Of a stretch of 6,862 nucleotides of DNA, positions 1 to 6,050 are shown one piece after another. Where the stretch lies: assembly GCA_019244985.1 (NCBI GenBank), contig JAFASB010000067.1, forward strand, positions 1-6,862. The letters run 5' to 3'. Made by a program: the position numbers and the translations under genes. Within the stretch, counting starts at the first letter, position 1. Each line of letters begins with the position of its first letter. A model generated the notes under the pieces. That model had not been told where the DNA came from. It saw only the letters and a program-made list of their open reading frames with translations, and searched no databases. This stretch comes from Acidimicrobiia bacterium. GTDB lineage: Bacteria > Actinomycetota > Acidimicrobiia > Acidimicrobiales > AC-14.

Positions 1-538
1 TCATGTTGACCTTGGTCCTGATGAGGTCCTCGTCGGCGATGGCGGCGTCGCGGGGAAGGAACGAGACCTCGATCGTGCGGTCGGCCGCCAGCTCTGCGTT
101 GACGAGATCCTCGACGCGCGGCCCGAAGCCCTCCGGAAGGGGATCGAACTCGAAGTCCATGCGCGCCGACAGCGGCTCCATGTTGCCGCCGGTCACCGCC
201 TTCCCCCACTCGTTCCAGATCACGCCGCACAGCACATGCAGCGCCGTGTGGGTCCGCATCAGGGCGTGGCGGCGCTCCCAGTCGACCTCGCCCTCGATCT
301 CTTCGCCGACGGCGGGGAGCTCGCCCTCGAGCGTGTGCCAGACCGACTCGCCCTCCTTCCGGACGTCGACAACGGGGCGCCCGCCGAGCGTGCCGTTGTC
401 GTGCGGCTGGCCGCCCCCGGTGGGATAGAACGCCGTCTGGTCGAGCACGACCCGATTGCCCTCGGCGTCCACTTCGACCACCCGAGCTGTGAACGCCCGC
501 AGGTAGGCGTCGTTGAGGTACAGCAGCTCGGTCGCCAT
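1..538 (-). CDS. alaX: AlaX-type alanyl-tRNA editing protein (partial, C-terminus off the left edge)
   Basis: The product is a free-standing homologue of the AlaRS editing domain, which hydrolyses Ser- or Gly-tRNA(Ala) in trans in the cytoplasm. The 179 visible codons start at ATG 538 and stay open to the window edge. Residues 1-30 (MATELLYLNDAYLRAF...) match the usual AlaX start. TGGGQP at 40-45 is the glycine-rich motif of AlaRS and AlaX-M that is absent from the shortest AlaX class. HTALH at 97-101 is the first half of the zinc-binding site (HxxxH). The second half (CxxxH) would lie in the missing C-terminus, so activity cannot be judged. No clear Shine-Dalgarno precedes ATG 538, and the frame stays open somewhat upstream, but the family N-terminus fits this start. 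The gene lies 55 bp after livF on the same strand and may be cotranscribed with it. A fused longer protein (AlaX-L) cannot be excluded. Confidence 0.9.
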   Translation of the reverse strand, partial: MATELLYLNDAYLRAFTARVVEVDAEGNRVVLDQTAFYPTGGGQPHDNGTLGGRPVVDVRKEGESVWHTLEGELPAVGEEIEGEVDWERRHALMRTHTALHVLCGVIWNEWGKAVTGGNMEPLSARMDFEFDPLPEGFGPRVEDLVNAELAADRTIEVSFLPRDAAIADEDLIRTKVNM

Positions 539-593
539 GCGCCACTGATTCTGTCGCGTTGCGCCGCCGCGTCCGGCAGAGCGACGGGCGGAG
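539..593 (-). other. livF-alaX intergenic spacer
   Basis: These 55 bp separate the livF stop codon from the alaX ATG. I see no convincing terminator hairpin, so read-through from the liv operon is plausible. A CAGAAT hexamer (minus strand, 553-548) lies 9 nt before the ATG and could be a weak -10 box. The hexamer 17 bp further upstream (CCGGAC) does not resemble a -35 box. Confidence 0.3.
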
Positions 594-1319
594 CTATGTC
601 CCGATACGACCGCCGAGGTAGGCGGCGCGCACGTCGTCGTCCTCGAGGAGGCTGCGGGCGGGCGCCGACTTCACGATCCGGCCCGTCTCCAGGACGTAGG
701 CGCGGTGGGCCCGGGCCAGCGCCTGGGCGGCGTTCTGCTCCACGACGAGGATCGTCGTCCCCTGGCCGTTGATCTCGGTGATGATCTCGAAGATCTGACT
801 GACGAGCTTCGGGGCCAGACCCATCGACGGCTCGTCCAGCAGCAGGAGACGAGGACGGGCCATCAGCGCCCGTCCGATCGCCAGCATCTGCTGCTCGCCG
901 CCGGACAAGGTGCCGCCGGTCTGGGACTTCCGGTCGGCCAGTGCCGGGAAGAGCTGGAACACGCGATCGAAGTCGTCCTCGGTGTCGCCGCGCACGCTGC
1001 CGCGGCGGGCGTACGCGCCCATCTCCAGGTTCTCGACGACCGACATGCCGGGGAAGATTCCCCGGCCTTCGGGCGCCTGACAGATGCCCCGCTCGACACG
1101 GCGGTGCCCGGGCATATGGCCGATGTCCTCACCGGCGAACCGCACATGGCCCGACGACACCTTGCGCAGCCCCGAGATCGTCTTGAGCGTCGTGCTCTTG
1201 CCGGCGCCGTTGGCGCCGATGAGGCTCACGATCTCGCCCTCCTCGACGGTCAGCGACACGCCCTTCAGCGCCTCGACCTTGCCGTAGTGAACGCGAACGT
1301 CGTCGAGCTCAAGAAGCAT
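594..1319 (-). CDS. livF: Branched-chain amino acid ABC transporter ATP-binding protein LivF
   Basis: This is one of the two nucleotide-binding subunits that power the LivHM permease from the cytoplasmic face of the membrane. The 241-residue product has the normal LivF length (about 230-240). Walker A is GANGAGKST (35-43). The Q-loop region CQAPEGRGIFPGMSV (80-94) is characteristic of LivF. The ABC signature is LSGGEQQ (138-144) and Walker B is LLLLDEP (158-164). The usual switch histidine is replaced by Gln in VVEQN (192-196), which is normal for LivF proteins and is what separates it from LivG here. The ATG at 1319 overlaps the end of livG by 11 bp, with a GGGGGTGG stretch upstream as a weak ribosome-binding site. 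It is the last transporter gene of the operon. The exact substrate cannot be read from this subunit. Confidence 0.96.
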   Translation of the reverse strand: MLLELDDVRVHYGKVEALKGVSLTVEEGEIVSLIGANGAGKSTTLKTISGLRKVSSGHVRFAGEDIGHMPGHRRVERGICQAPEGRGIFPGMSVVENLEMGAYARRGSVRGDTEDDFDRVFQLFPALADRKSQTGGTLSGGEQQMLAIGRALMARPRLLLLDEPSMGLAPKLVSQIFEIITEINGQGTTILVVEQNAAQALARAHRAYVLETGRIVKSAPARSLLEDDDVRAAYLGGRIGT

Positions 1320-2082
1320 CCGAGGCCACCCCCAAGTACGCCTCGATCACAGCCTGGTTGGTCTGCACGTCCGCGGGCAGGCCCTCGGCGATCTTCTTGC
1401 CGAAGTCGAGCACCGCGATCCGGTCGCTGATCGTCATGACGACGCTCATGTCGTGCTCGATCAACAGGATCGTCTTGCCCGTGTCGCGGATGCGGCGGAT
1501 GAGCGCCTGCAAGGCGGCCTTCTCGTTGGGGTTCATCCCGGCGGCCGGCTCGTCGAGCAAAAGGAGCTTGGGTTCGGTCGCCAACGCGCGCGTGATCTCC
1601 AGCCGGCGCTGGTCGCCATACGAGAGGTTCTTGGCCGCCTCACTCGCGACGCGCGAGATGCCCACGAATTCGAGGAGCTCGCGCGCCACCTCCTCGCCAT
1701 CGCGCTCCTCGGCCCGGTGGCGACGTGATCCGAACACCGCACCGGGAACGCTCGCTTGGTGGCGGGCGTCGGTGCCGACCATCACGTTCTCGAGGGCCGA
1801 CATGTTGGCGAACAGCCGGATGTTCTGGAAGGTGCGGGCGATCCCGAGCCGGGTGATGGCGTGCGGCCGCCGGCCGGCGAGCGGCTCACCGCCGAAGCGG
1901 ATCGCTCCGGACGCGGGCTCGTACACACCGGTGACGGCGTTGAAGACCGTCGTCTTGCCTGCGCCGTTGGGTCCGATGAGGGCGAAGATCTGGCCCTCCT
2001 CGATCGCGAGGTCGAGGCCTTCAACGGCGACCACACCGCCGAAGCGCATGGTGAGAGCGTCGAGCTCGAGGATCGCCGTCAC
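1309..2082 (-). CDS. livG: Branched-chain amino acid ABC transporter ATP-binding protein LivG
   Basis: This is the second ATPase subunit of the Liv/HAAT importer, pairing with LivF under the LivHM permease. I chose GTG 2082, giving 257 residues beginning (M)TAILELDALTMRFGG. This matches the family start and usual length of about 255, and the GTG overlaps the livM stop in a GTGA. The frame stays open to 2511, but that extension runs antisense-like through livM and has no family character. Motifs: Walker A GPNGAGKTT (37-45), Q-loop Gln86 in ARTFQNIRLF, signature LSYGDQRRLEI (153-163), Walker B LLLLDEP (173-179) with catalytic Glu178, D-loop AAGMNP (180-185) and switch His210 in LLIEHDMSVV. The insert after the Q-loop (about 105-130, rich in Arg/Glu) is the LivG-specific region. 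No strong Shine-Dalgarno is seen, so coupling to livM translation is likely. Confidence 0.96.
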   Translation of the reverse strand: MTAILELDALTMRFGGVVAVEGLDLAIEEGQIFALIGPNGAGKTTVFNAVTGVYEPASGAIRFGGEPLAGRRPHAITRLGIARTFQNIRLFANMSALENVMVGTDARHQASVPGAVFGSRRHRAEERDGEEVARELLEFVGISRVASEAAKNLSYGDQRRLEITRALATEPKLLLLDEPAAGMNPNEKAALQALIRRIRDTGKTILLIEHDMSVVMTISDRIAVLDFGKKIAEGLPADVQTNQAVIEAYLGVASDAS

Positions 2083-3158
2083 GTCTCGGCTGCCGTCTCC
2101 GCGCCCATCGACCCCATCCCGCCCTGGCCTTCGGTCATCTCCTCGGCCCGCTGTCTCGACGGCAGGAGACCCTGCGGCCGGAAGATCATCAGCACGACGA
2201 GGGCCCCGCCGAACACCAGCACCCGGTAGTCGGCGAAACCGCGAAAGCGCTCGGGCAGCCAGGCGACGAGGAAGGCGCCGAGGATGACGCCCGCGATGTT
2301 GCCCGAGCCGCCCATCACAACGGCGGCGAGGATGAGCACCGACAGGATGAACGGGAAGTTGCTGGGGGTGATGGCGATGACCTTCGAGGCGAACATGACT
2401 CCGCCCGCGCCGCCGATCGATGCTCCGATGGCAAAGGCCCAGAGCTTGAACTTGAACGTCGGCACGCCCATCAGCTCGGCCGCGTCCTCGTCCTCGCGGA
2501 TCGCCATCCACGCCCGTCCCACCCGGCTGTGCTTGAGCCGCTGCACCACCACGATCACGATCACGAGCAGCGCCAGCACCAGGTAGTAGTACGGCTTCGG
2601 GTCGATCACGCCGTACTGGAGCTGGCTGACGTGGCCGACGTTCGGCGGGTGGGGAATCCCCGCGATACCGCGCGGGCCGCCCATCCAGTTCGAGTTGTTG
2701 GCCGTGATCCGGATGATCTCACCGAACCCGAGGGTGACGATCGCCAGGTAGTCACCGCGCAGACGCAGCGTGGGCGCGCCCAGGATCACGCCCGCGACCG
2801 CGGCCATGGCGATCGCTGTCGGCAGGATCACCCAGAAGCTCCACCCCTGCTCGGTGCCGAGCAGGGCCATGGCGTATCCCCCGATGGCGAAGAAGGCGAC
2901 GTACCCGAGGTCGAGAAGCCCGGCCTCGCCGACGACGATGTTGAGGCCCACGGCCAGCAACACGTAGACGCCGATCGGGAAGAACAGGATCGACTTCCAA
3001 TCGCTCTCGGGCGCCATGATGCGGCCGATCGAGTCCGCAGGGAGCAGGACGGCGCCGACGAGCAGCAGGACGTAGACGGCGAACCGGCCCCAGCGCGGCA
3101 GACGCTCCCACGACCGCGAGAGCGATCCCCGAACGTCGGGAATCTGCAGCCGGTTCAC
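2079..3158 (-). CDS. livM: Branched-chain amino acid ABC transporter permease LivM
   Basis: This integral membrane subunit forms the translocation channel with LivH. The 359-residue product starts at GTG 3158, which overlaps the livH stop as GTGA and is preceded by GAGAGGG seven bases upstream. About 20 basic N-terminal residues precede the first hydrophobic segment (26-40); further segments lie near 58-78, 82-101, 106-127, 190-206, 238-258, 268-300 and 312-326. Family signatures are LLDLGYVAFFAIGGYA (81-96), LRLRGDYLAIVTLGFGEII (131-149), the cytoplasmic EAA-like coupling loop at 213-231 (VGRAWMAIREDEDAAELMG) that contacts the ATPases, and VMGGSGNIAGVILGAF (281-296). The C-terminal 25 residues are hydrophilic and rich in Gly, Met and Glu, extending past the usual FRPQGL end. 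Part of this tail may be lineage-specific. Confidence 0.95.
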   Translation of the reverse strand: MNRLQIPDVRGSLSRSWERLPRWGRFAVYVLLLVGAVLLPADSIGRIMAPESDWKSILFFPIGVYVLLAVGLNIVVGEAGLLDLGYVAFFAIGGYAMALLGTEQGWSFWVILPTAIAMAAVAGVILGAPTLRLRGDYLAIVTLGFGEIIRITANNSNWMGGPRGIAGIPHPPNVGHVSQLQYGVIDPKPYYYLVLALLVIVIVVVQRLKHSRVGRAWMAIREDEDAAELMGVPTFKFKLWAFAIGASIGGAGGVMFASKVIAITPSNFPFILSVLILAAVVMGGSGNIAGVILGAFLVAWLPERFRGFADYRVLVFGGALVVLMIFRPQGLLPSRQRAEEMTEGQGGMGSMGAETAAET

Positions 3159-4090
3159 GCCCGTGCCCTCTCGAGCGCCTCACCCAGAATCCCCGTCGGG
3201 CGGAACATCAGCACCACGACCAGCACGACGAAGGCGATCACGTCCTTCCACTGCGTTCCCCACACACTGGACCCGTACGCCTCGATCAGACCGAGCGCGA
3301 AGCCGCCGACGAGTGCGCCGCGCAGGTTGCCGATCCCACCGAGCACCGCGGCGGTGAAGGCCTTGATGCCGAGGACGAAGCCCACGTCGAAGCGCGTCTG
3401 CTCGAGCAGGACCCCATACATCAGTGCACCGCCACCGGCCATGATCCCGCCCAGCAGGAAGGTGAGCATCACCACCCGGTCGATGTTGACGCCCATGAGG
3501 ACAGCCGTCTCGGGGTCCTGTGCAGTCGCCCGGATCCCCCGCCCGAGACGGGTGGCGGCGACGAAGCGGTCGAGCACGAACATCATCACCAGAGCAGCGA
3601 CGACGACAAGGACCTTGTCGGTGCGCACCGCGCCGTCGCCGATGTGGAACAGCACCGTCTTGCTCAGGATGCGCGGGAACGACAGCGTGTCACGGCCGTA
3701 ACGAAGCGCGAACACTTCCTGCAGGAAGAAGGACGCGCCGATGGCCGAGATCAGCGCCGCGAGGCGGGAGGCGCCGCGCTTGCGGAGCGGCCGGTAGGCG
3801 ACGCGCTCGAGGACGACGGCTGCGCCCCCCGACGCTGCGGCCGCGGCAAGCGCGCAGAGCAGGAGGGCTCCGACGAGTGCGAAGCCACCGATGGCGTGGT
3901 CGATGCCGAGGCCGTGCATCGTGAACAGGGCTGCGAAGGTCCCGATCATGAAGATCTCGGAGTGGGCGAAGTTGATCAGCTTCAGCACGCCGTAGACGAG
4001 CGTGTAGCCGAGTGCGACCAGCGCGTAGATGGCGCCGAGCGTGAGTCCGTCGATCGTCGACGACCAGAACTGATCGATGAGGTGGTGGAT
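3155..4090 (-). CDS. livH: Branched-chain amino acid ABC transporter permease LivH (probable non-canonical ATC start)
   Basis: This is the LivM partner permease. In-frame conserved sequence begins well before any ATG, GTG or TTG: the first such codon, GTG 3988, would start at LKLINFAHSEIFM and remove the family's first membrane segment (DGLTLGAIYALVALGYTLVYG). An in-frame TGA at 4096-4094 limits the gene. Between that stop and 3988, ATC 4090 sits 6 nt after an AGGAG (4101-4097) inside a purine-rich GGAGAGGAG. Starting there gives 311 residues, a normal LivH length. With this numbering, hydrophobic segments include about 14-34, 43-58 and 66-92. The EAA-like loop LGRGIRATAQDPETAVLMG lies at 182-200, and GGIGNLRGALVGG at 251-263. 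The TGA stop overlaps the livM GTG. Alternatives are a CTG start at 4021, or a one-base sequence error that hides a start at GTG 4097. Identity is secure; the start is not. Confidence 0.9.
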   Translation of the reverse strand: MHHLIDQFWSSTIDGLTLGAIYALVALGYTLVYGVLKLINFAHSEIFMIGTFAALFTMHGLGIDHAIGGFALVGALLLCALAAAAASGGAAVVLERVAYRPLRKRGASRLAALISAIGASFFLQEVFALRYGRDTLSFPRILSKTVLFHIGDGAVRTDKVLVVVAALVMMFVLDRFVAATRLGRGIRATAQDPETAVLMGVNIDRVVMLTFLLGGIMAGGGALMYGVLLEQTRFDVGFVLGIKAFTAAVLGGIGNLRGALVGGFALGLIEAYGSSVWGTQWKDVIAFVVLVVVLMFRPTGILGEALERARA

Positions 4091-4096
4091 CGCTCA

Positions 4097-4105
4097 CTCC
4101 TCTCC
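4097..4105 (-). promoter_or_regulatory. Shine-Dalgarno sequence of livH
   Basis: The minus strand reads GGAGAGGAG here. AGGAG (4101-4097) is six bases from the in-frame ATC at 4090, which is ideal spacing. No ATG, GTG or TTG in the livH frame lies at a usable distance, so this site is the main argument for initiation at ATC. It begins only five bases after the last pair of the upstream hairpin. Confidence 0.6.
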
Positions 4106-4109
4106 GGAA

Positions 4110-4145
4110 AGACGAACGGGAGCGCCGCAGCGCTCCCGTTCGTCT
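4110..4145 (-). terminator. Hairpin between livK and livH (partial terminator or processing/stabilising stem-loop)
   Basis: A perfect inverted repeat pairs GACGAACGGGAGCGC (4111-4125) with its complement at 4130-4144 around a CGCA loop (4126-4129; TGCG in the transcript). One outer A-T pair (4110/4145) extends it to 16 bp. In the operon's direction it lies 18 bases after the livK stop and is followed by a short T tract only (TTTCC). Actinobacterial terminators often lack a long U-run, so partial termination is likely. The stem could also protect the upstream livK mRNA from 3' exonucleases. Either role would yield more LivK than LivHMGF. No T-run follows on the plus strand. Confidence 0.75.
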
Positions 4146-4163
4146 CCCGTCATCTCTGCCCGG

Positions 4164-5327
4164 TCAAATGAGCGTGTTGACGTCTCCCAGCAAGGCGAGC
4201 TTGCCGTCCTTCACTTGGTACATGTAGATGGCACCGCCCTGGACCTCACCCTGAGGATCGAACTTGATCTCCTTGGTGATGCCCTTGAAATCGACGGTCG
4301 TCAGGAACTGGTTGATGGTCTGCGCGGTCGTGTTCCCAGCGGCGATGGCCTTCAGGACGGCATTGGTGCCGTCGTAGGCCTCGGCCGAGTACGTGCCCGG
4401 GTCCGCCCCACTGGACGCCTTGTAGTCCTTGGTGAACTGCTGGGCGGCTGGATCAGAGGACGCTCCCGCCAGCAAGCAGGCGCAGGTGATGTAGGCACCC
4501 TCGGCGGCCGTCGTACCGGCCTCGTCGATCAGCTTCTGATCGAGTGAGCCGTCACCGGATACGAAGGCGCCCTTGAACTGGCCGTCACGGAGCTGCTTCA
4601 GCAGCGGCCCCGCGTCCTGGTAGTAGCCGCCGTAGAACACGGCGTCGACCTTGCCGGCGTTCACCTTGTTGACCGTCGACGAGTAGTTGCCGGCGGCCGC
4701 CTTCGGGTCGACCGAGTCGTTCACGGTGACCGCGGAGCCGAGCTTCGAGCGCACGACGTCGCCCAGGCCCTTGCCGTACTCGCTGGCGTCGTCGATGACC
4801 GCCACCTTCTTGGCCGCCAGCTTCTTGGAGATGTAGTCGGCGTCGGCCGGGCCCTGCTTGTCGTCGTTGGCCAGCAGGCGGTGGAAGTACTTCCAGCCGT
4901 TGAGCTGGAGCTTGGCGTTGGTCGCGGATGCCGACAGGTTGGGGATCTGGCCCTGCTCGAAGATCGGGTCGGCGGCCTTGGACTCACCCGAGAACGCGGG
5001 GCCGATGACCGCCACGACCTTGTCGCTGATGGCTTTCTGGGCCAGCTGCGGCGCCTGAGCGGGGTCGCCCTGGCTGTCGTAGGGCACCAGCGTGACCTTG
5101 GTCTTGGCCGTCTTGTTGTACTGGTCCATCGCCAGCTTCTCGCCGTTCCGGATGTTGATGCCGAGCTGGGGCGAGTTGCTGCCGGTCAGGGCACCGAAGA
5201 ACCCGATCTTGATGGCGCTGCCCGAGCTCCCACTCGAACTGCTCTTGCTGCTGCCTCCGCCGCACGCGGCCACGACCGTCGCCATGACGGCTGCTACCGC
5301 TACGACCCGCAAACGGGTCCCGTTCAT
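4164..5327 (-). CDS. livK: Branched-chain amino acid ABC transporter substrate-binding lipoprotein LivK
   Basis: This lipid-anchored extracytoplasmic protein captures the substrate and hands it to LivHM; it belongs to the Leu/Ile/Val-binding (periplasmic binding fold type I) family. ATG 5327 gives 387 residues and has AAGGAG seven bases upstream. An upstream in-frame GTG at 5390 would add a non-signal sequence and was not used. The signal peptide has a basic start (MNGTRLR), a hydrophobic core and a lipobox VAAC with Cys22 as the lipidated residue, followed by a Gly/Ser linker (23-37). The mature domain begins IKIGFFGALTGSNSPQLGI (39-57), with VVAVIGPAFSGESKAADPI (104-122), VAVIDDASEYGKGLGD (175-190) and SAEAYDGTNAVLKAI (314-328), all typical of the family. 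Cys282 and Cys284 (TCAC) are close together and might form a disulphide or bind something. The substrate could be Leu/Ile/Val, another amino acid, urea or an aromatic compound. Confidence 0.95.
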   Translation of the reverse strand: MNGTRLRVVAVAAVMATVVAACGGGSSKSSSSGSSGSAIKIGFFGALTGSNSPQLGINIRNGEKLAMDQYNKTAKTKVTLVPYDSQGDPAQAPQLAQKAISDKVVAVIGPAFSGESKAADPIFEQGQIPNLSASATNAKLQLNGWKYFHRLLANDDKQGPADADYISKKLAAKKVAVIDDASEYGKGLGDVVRSKLGSAVTVNDSVDPKAAAGNYSSTVNKVNAGKVDAVFYGGYYQDAGPLLKQLRDGQFKGAFVSGDGSLDQKLIDEAGTTAAEGAYITCACLLAGASSDPAAQQFTKDYKASSGADPGTYSAEAYDGTNAVLKAIAAGNTTAQTINQFLTTVDFKGITKEIKFDPQGEVQGGAIYMYQVKDGKLALLGDVNTLI

Positions 5328-5334
5328 TCGCGCG

Positions 5335-5340
5335 CTCCTT
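5335..5340 (-). promoter_or_regulatory. Shine-Dalgarno sequence of livK
   Basis: The minus strand reads AAGGAG here, seven bases before ATG 5327. It fixes that ATG as the livK start in preference to the in-frame GTG at 5390, and agrees with the position of the lipoprotein signal peptide. Confidence 0.85.
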
Positions 5341-5404
5341 CTCGCCTCGATGACGGCCAGACAATACGGGTCGACGAGGACGCCTGCCACGATGCCCCTC
5401 GCCC

Positions 5405-5410
5405 TAGCCT
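5405..5410 (+). promoter_or_regulatory. Possible -10 box for leaderless expression
   Basis: TAGCCT fits the actinobacterial TANNNT -10 consensus and ends six bases before the ATG at 5417. That geometry places the transcription start at or next to the A of the start codon. No Shine-Dalgarno sequence precedes this ATG, which agrees with leaderless translation. No -35 box is evident. Confidence 0.4.
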
Positions 5411-5416
5411 GCGGCC

Positions 5417-6046
5417 ATGGCGGATGCGGCCGCGATTGCCTCGATCATCTCCGCCGCCGGCACCCTCGTCCTGGCCGGTGCCACGTTCGCGGCCGTGCGA
5501 TCGGCCAACACTGCGGCGCGGACCGCCGAGCGCTCGTTGATGGCGGGACTGCGGCCGTTGCTGATCCCGTCTCGGACCACCGACCCACCGATGAAGGTCC
5601 TGTGGTCCGACAGCCACTTCATCCGCCTCGACGGTGGCCAGGCCCACGCGGCGATCGACAGCGACGTGATCTACCTCGCCCTGGCGATCCGCAACGCGGG
5701 CACGGGTATGGCCGTGCTGCACGCGTGGCAGGGCTCGCCCGCCGACTTCGACAACCAGGTCCGGCCCGATCCCAACACGTTCCGCCGGCTCAGCATCGAC
5801 CTCTTCATCCCGCCGGGCGAGCCCGGGTTCTGGGAGAGCGCGTACCGGGACCCTGCCGAGCCGGCGTTCAAGGAGGCGGCGGACGCCATTGCCAACCGCC
5901 AAGCGCTGTTCATCGACGTTCTCTACGGCGACCAGGAAGGCGGCCAGCGCGCCATCACCCGCTTCATCGCCGTTCCCGCTGGCGAGGAGAACTGGTACAC
6001 CCAGACGGGCCGGACGTGGAACATCGACCGGCCCGACCCGCGGTAG
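5417..6046 (+). CDS. Membrane-anchored protein of unknown function
   Basis: I do not recognise a named family. The 209-residue product has one N-terminal hydrophobic segment (about 5-27, AIASIISAAGTLVLAGATFAA). A basic/Ala-rich stretch follows (28-45, RSANTAARTAERSLMAGLR), and then a soluble domain of about 160 residues. The N-terminus resembles a class of small actinobacterial hypothetical proteins with a membrane anchor, an AERxLxAGLRPLL-like joint and an IRNAGTGMAV-like strand (92-101 here). Short strand-like blocks (VIYLALAIR, ALFIDVLYGDQ, AITRFIAVP) suggest a mostly beta domain. No catalytic motif is obvious. Arg/Lys after the hydrophobic segment suggest the domain is cytoplasmic, though this is weak. 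ATG 5417 lacks a Shine-Dalgarno sequence and is probably leaderless. The gene is divergent from livK and convergent with chdC. Codon use matches its neighbours, so there is no sign of recent transfer. Confidence 0.8.
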   Translation: MADAAAIASIISAAGTLVLAGATFAAVRSANTAARTAERSLMAGLRPLLIPSRTTDPPMKVLWSDSHFIRLDGGQAHAAIDSDVIYLALAIRNAGTGMAVLHAWQGSPADFDNQVRPDPNTFRRLSIDLFIPPGEPGFWESAYRDPAEPAFKEAADAIANRQALFIDVLYGDQEGGQRAITRFIAVPAGEENWYTQTGRTWNIDRPDPR

Positions 6047-6050
6047 CTCG

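Larger units (their letters stand above)
5328..5416. promoter_or_regulatory. Divergent intergenic region between livK and the membrane-anchored protein gene
   Basis: These 89 bp must hold the promoters of both divergent genes. On the minus strand, TATTGT (5366-5361) could be the livK -10 box, placing the start point near 5355 with a leader of about 28 nt; no good -35 match is seen 16-18 bp upstream. On the plus strand, TAGCCT (5405-5410) lies just before the ATG. A GTCGAC palindrome (5370-5375) is too short to call an operator. Confidence 0.4.

Noticed and set aside
1358..2287. Long plus-strand open frame (about 309 codons) opposite livG/livM
   Set aside because: It is antisense to two clearly identified genes. 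Its Ser/Arg/Pro-rich product without domains is typical of open frames on the opposite strand of GC-rich genes.
2083..2511. N-terminal extension of livG
   Set aside because: The frame is open, but the extra sequence is Arg/Gly-rich and lies fully within livM. The family start and the GTGA overlap place the start at 2082.
2529..3701. Plus-strand open frame of about 390 codons opposite livM/livH
   Set aside because: The product is rich in His, Arg, Asp and Thr without recognisable domains and runs across the livH/livM junction; it is an antisense shadow.
3690..4097. Minus-strand open frame from GTG 4097 overlapping livH in another frame
   Set aside because: The product is Arg/His-rich and lacks family features. 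The GTG overlaps the livH Shine-Dalgarno sequence. It is relevant only if a one-base sequence error exists there.
5328..5390. Upstream GTG start for livK at 5390
   Set aside because: It would add 21 residues before the signal peptide and ignore the AAGGAG placed before ATG 5327.
4881..5540. Plus-strand frame spanning the livK start and the 5' part of the membrane-protein gene
   Set aside because: It crosses a promoter region and two real genes in other frames and shows no protein-like pattern.
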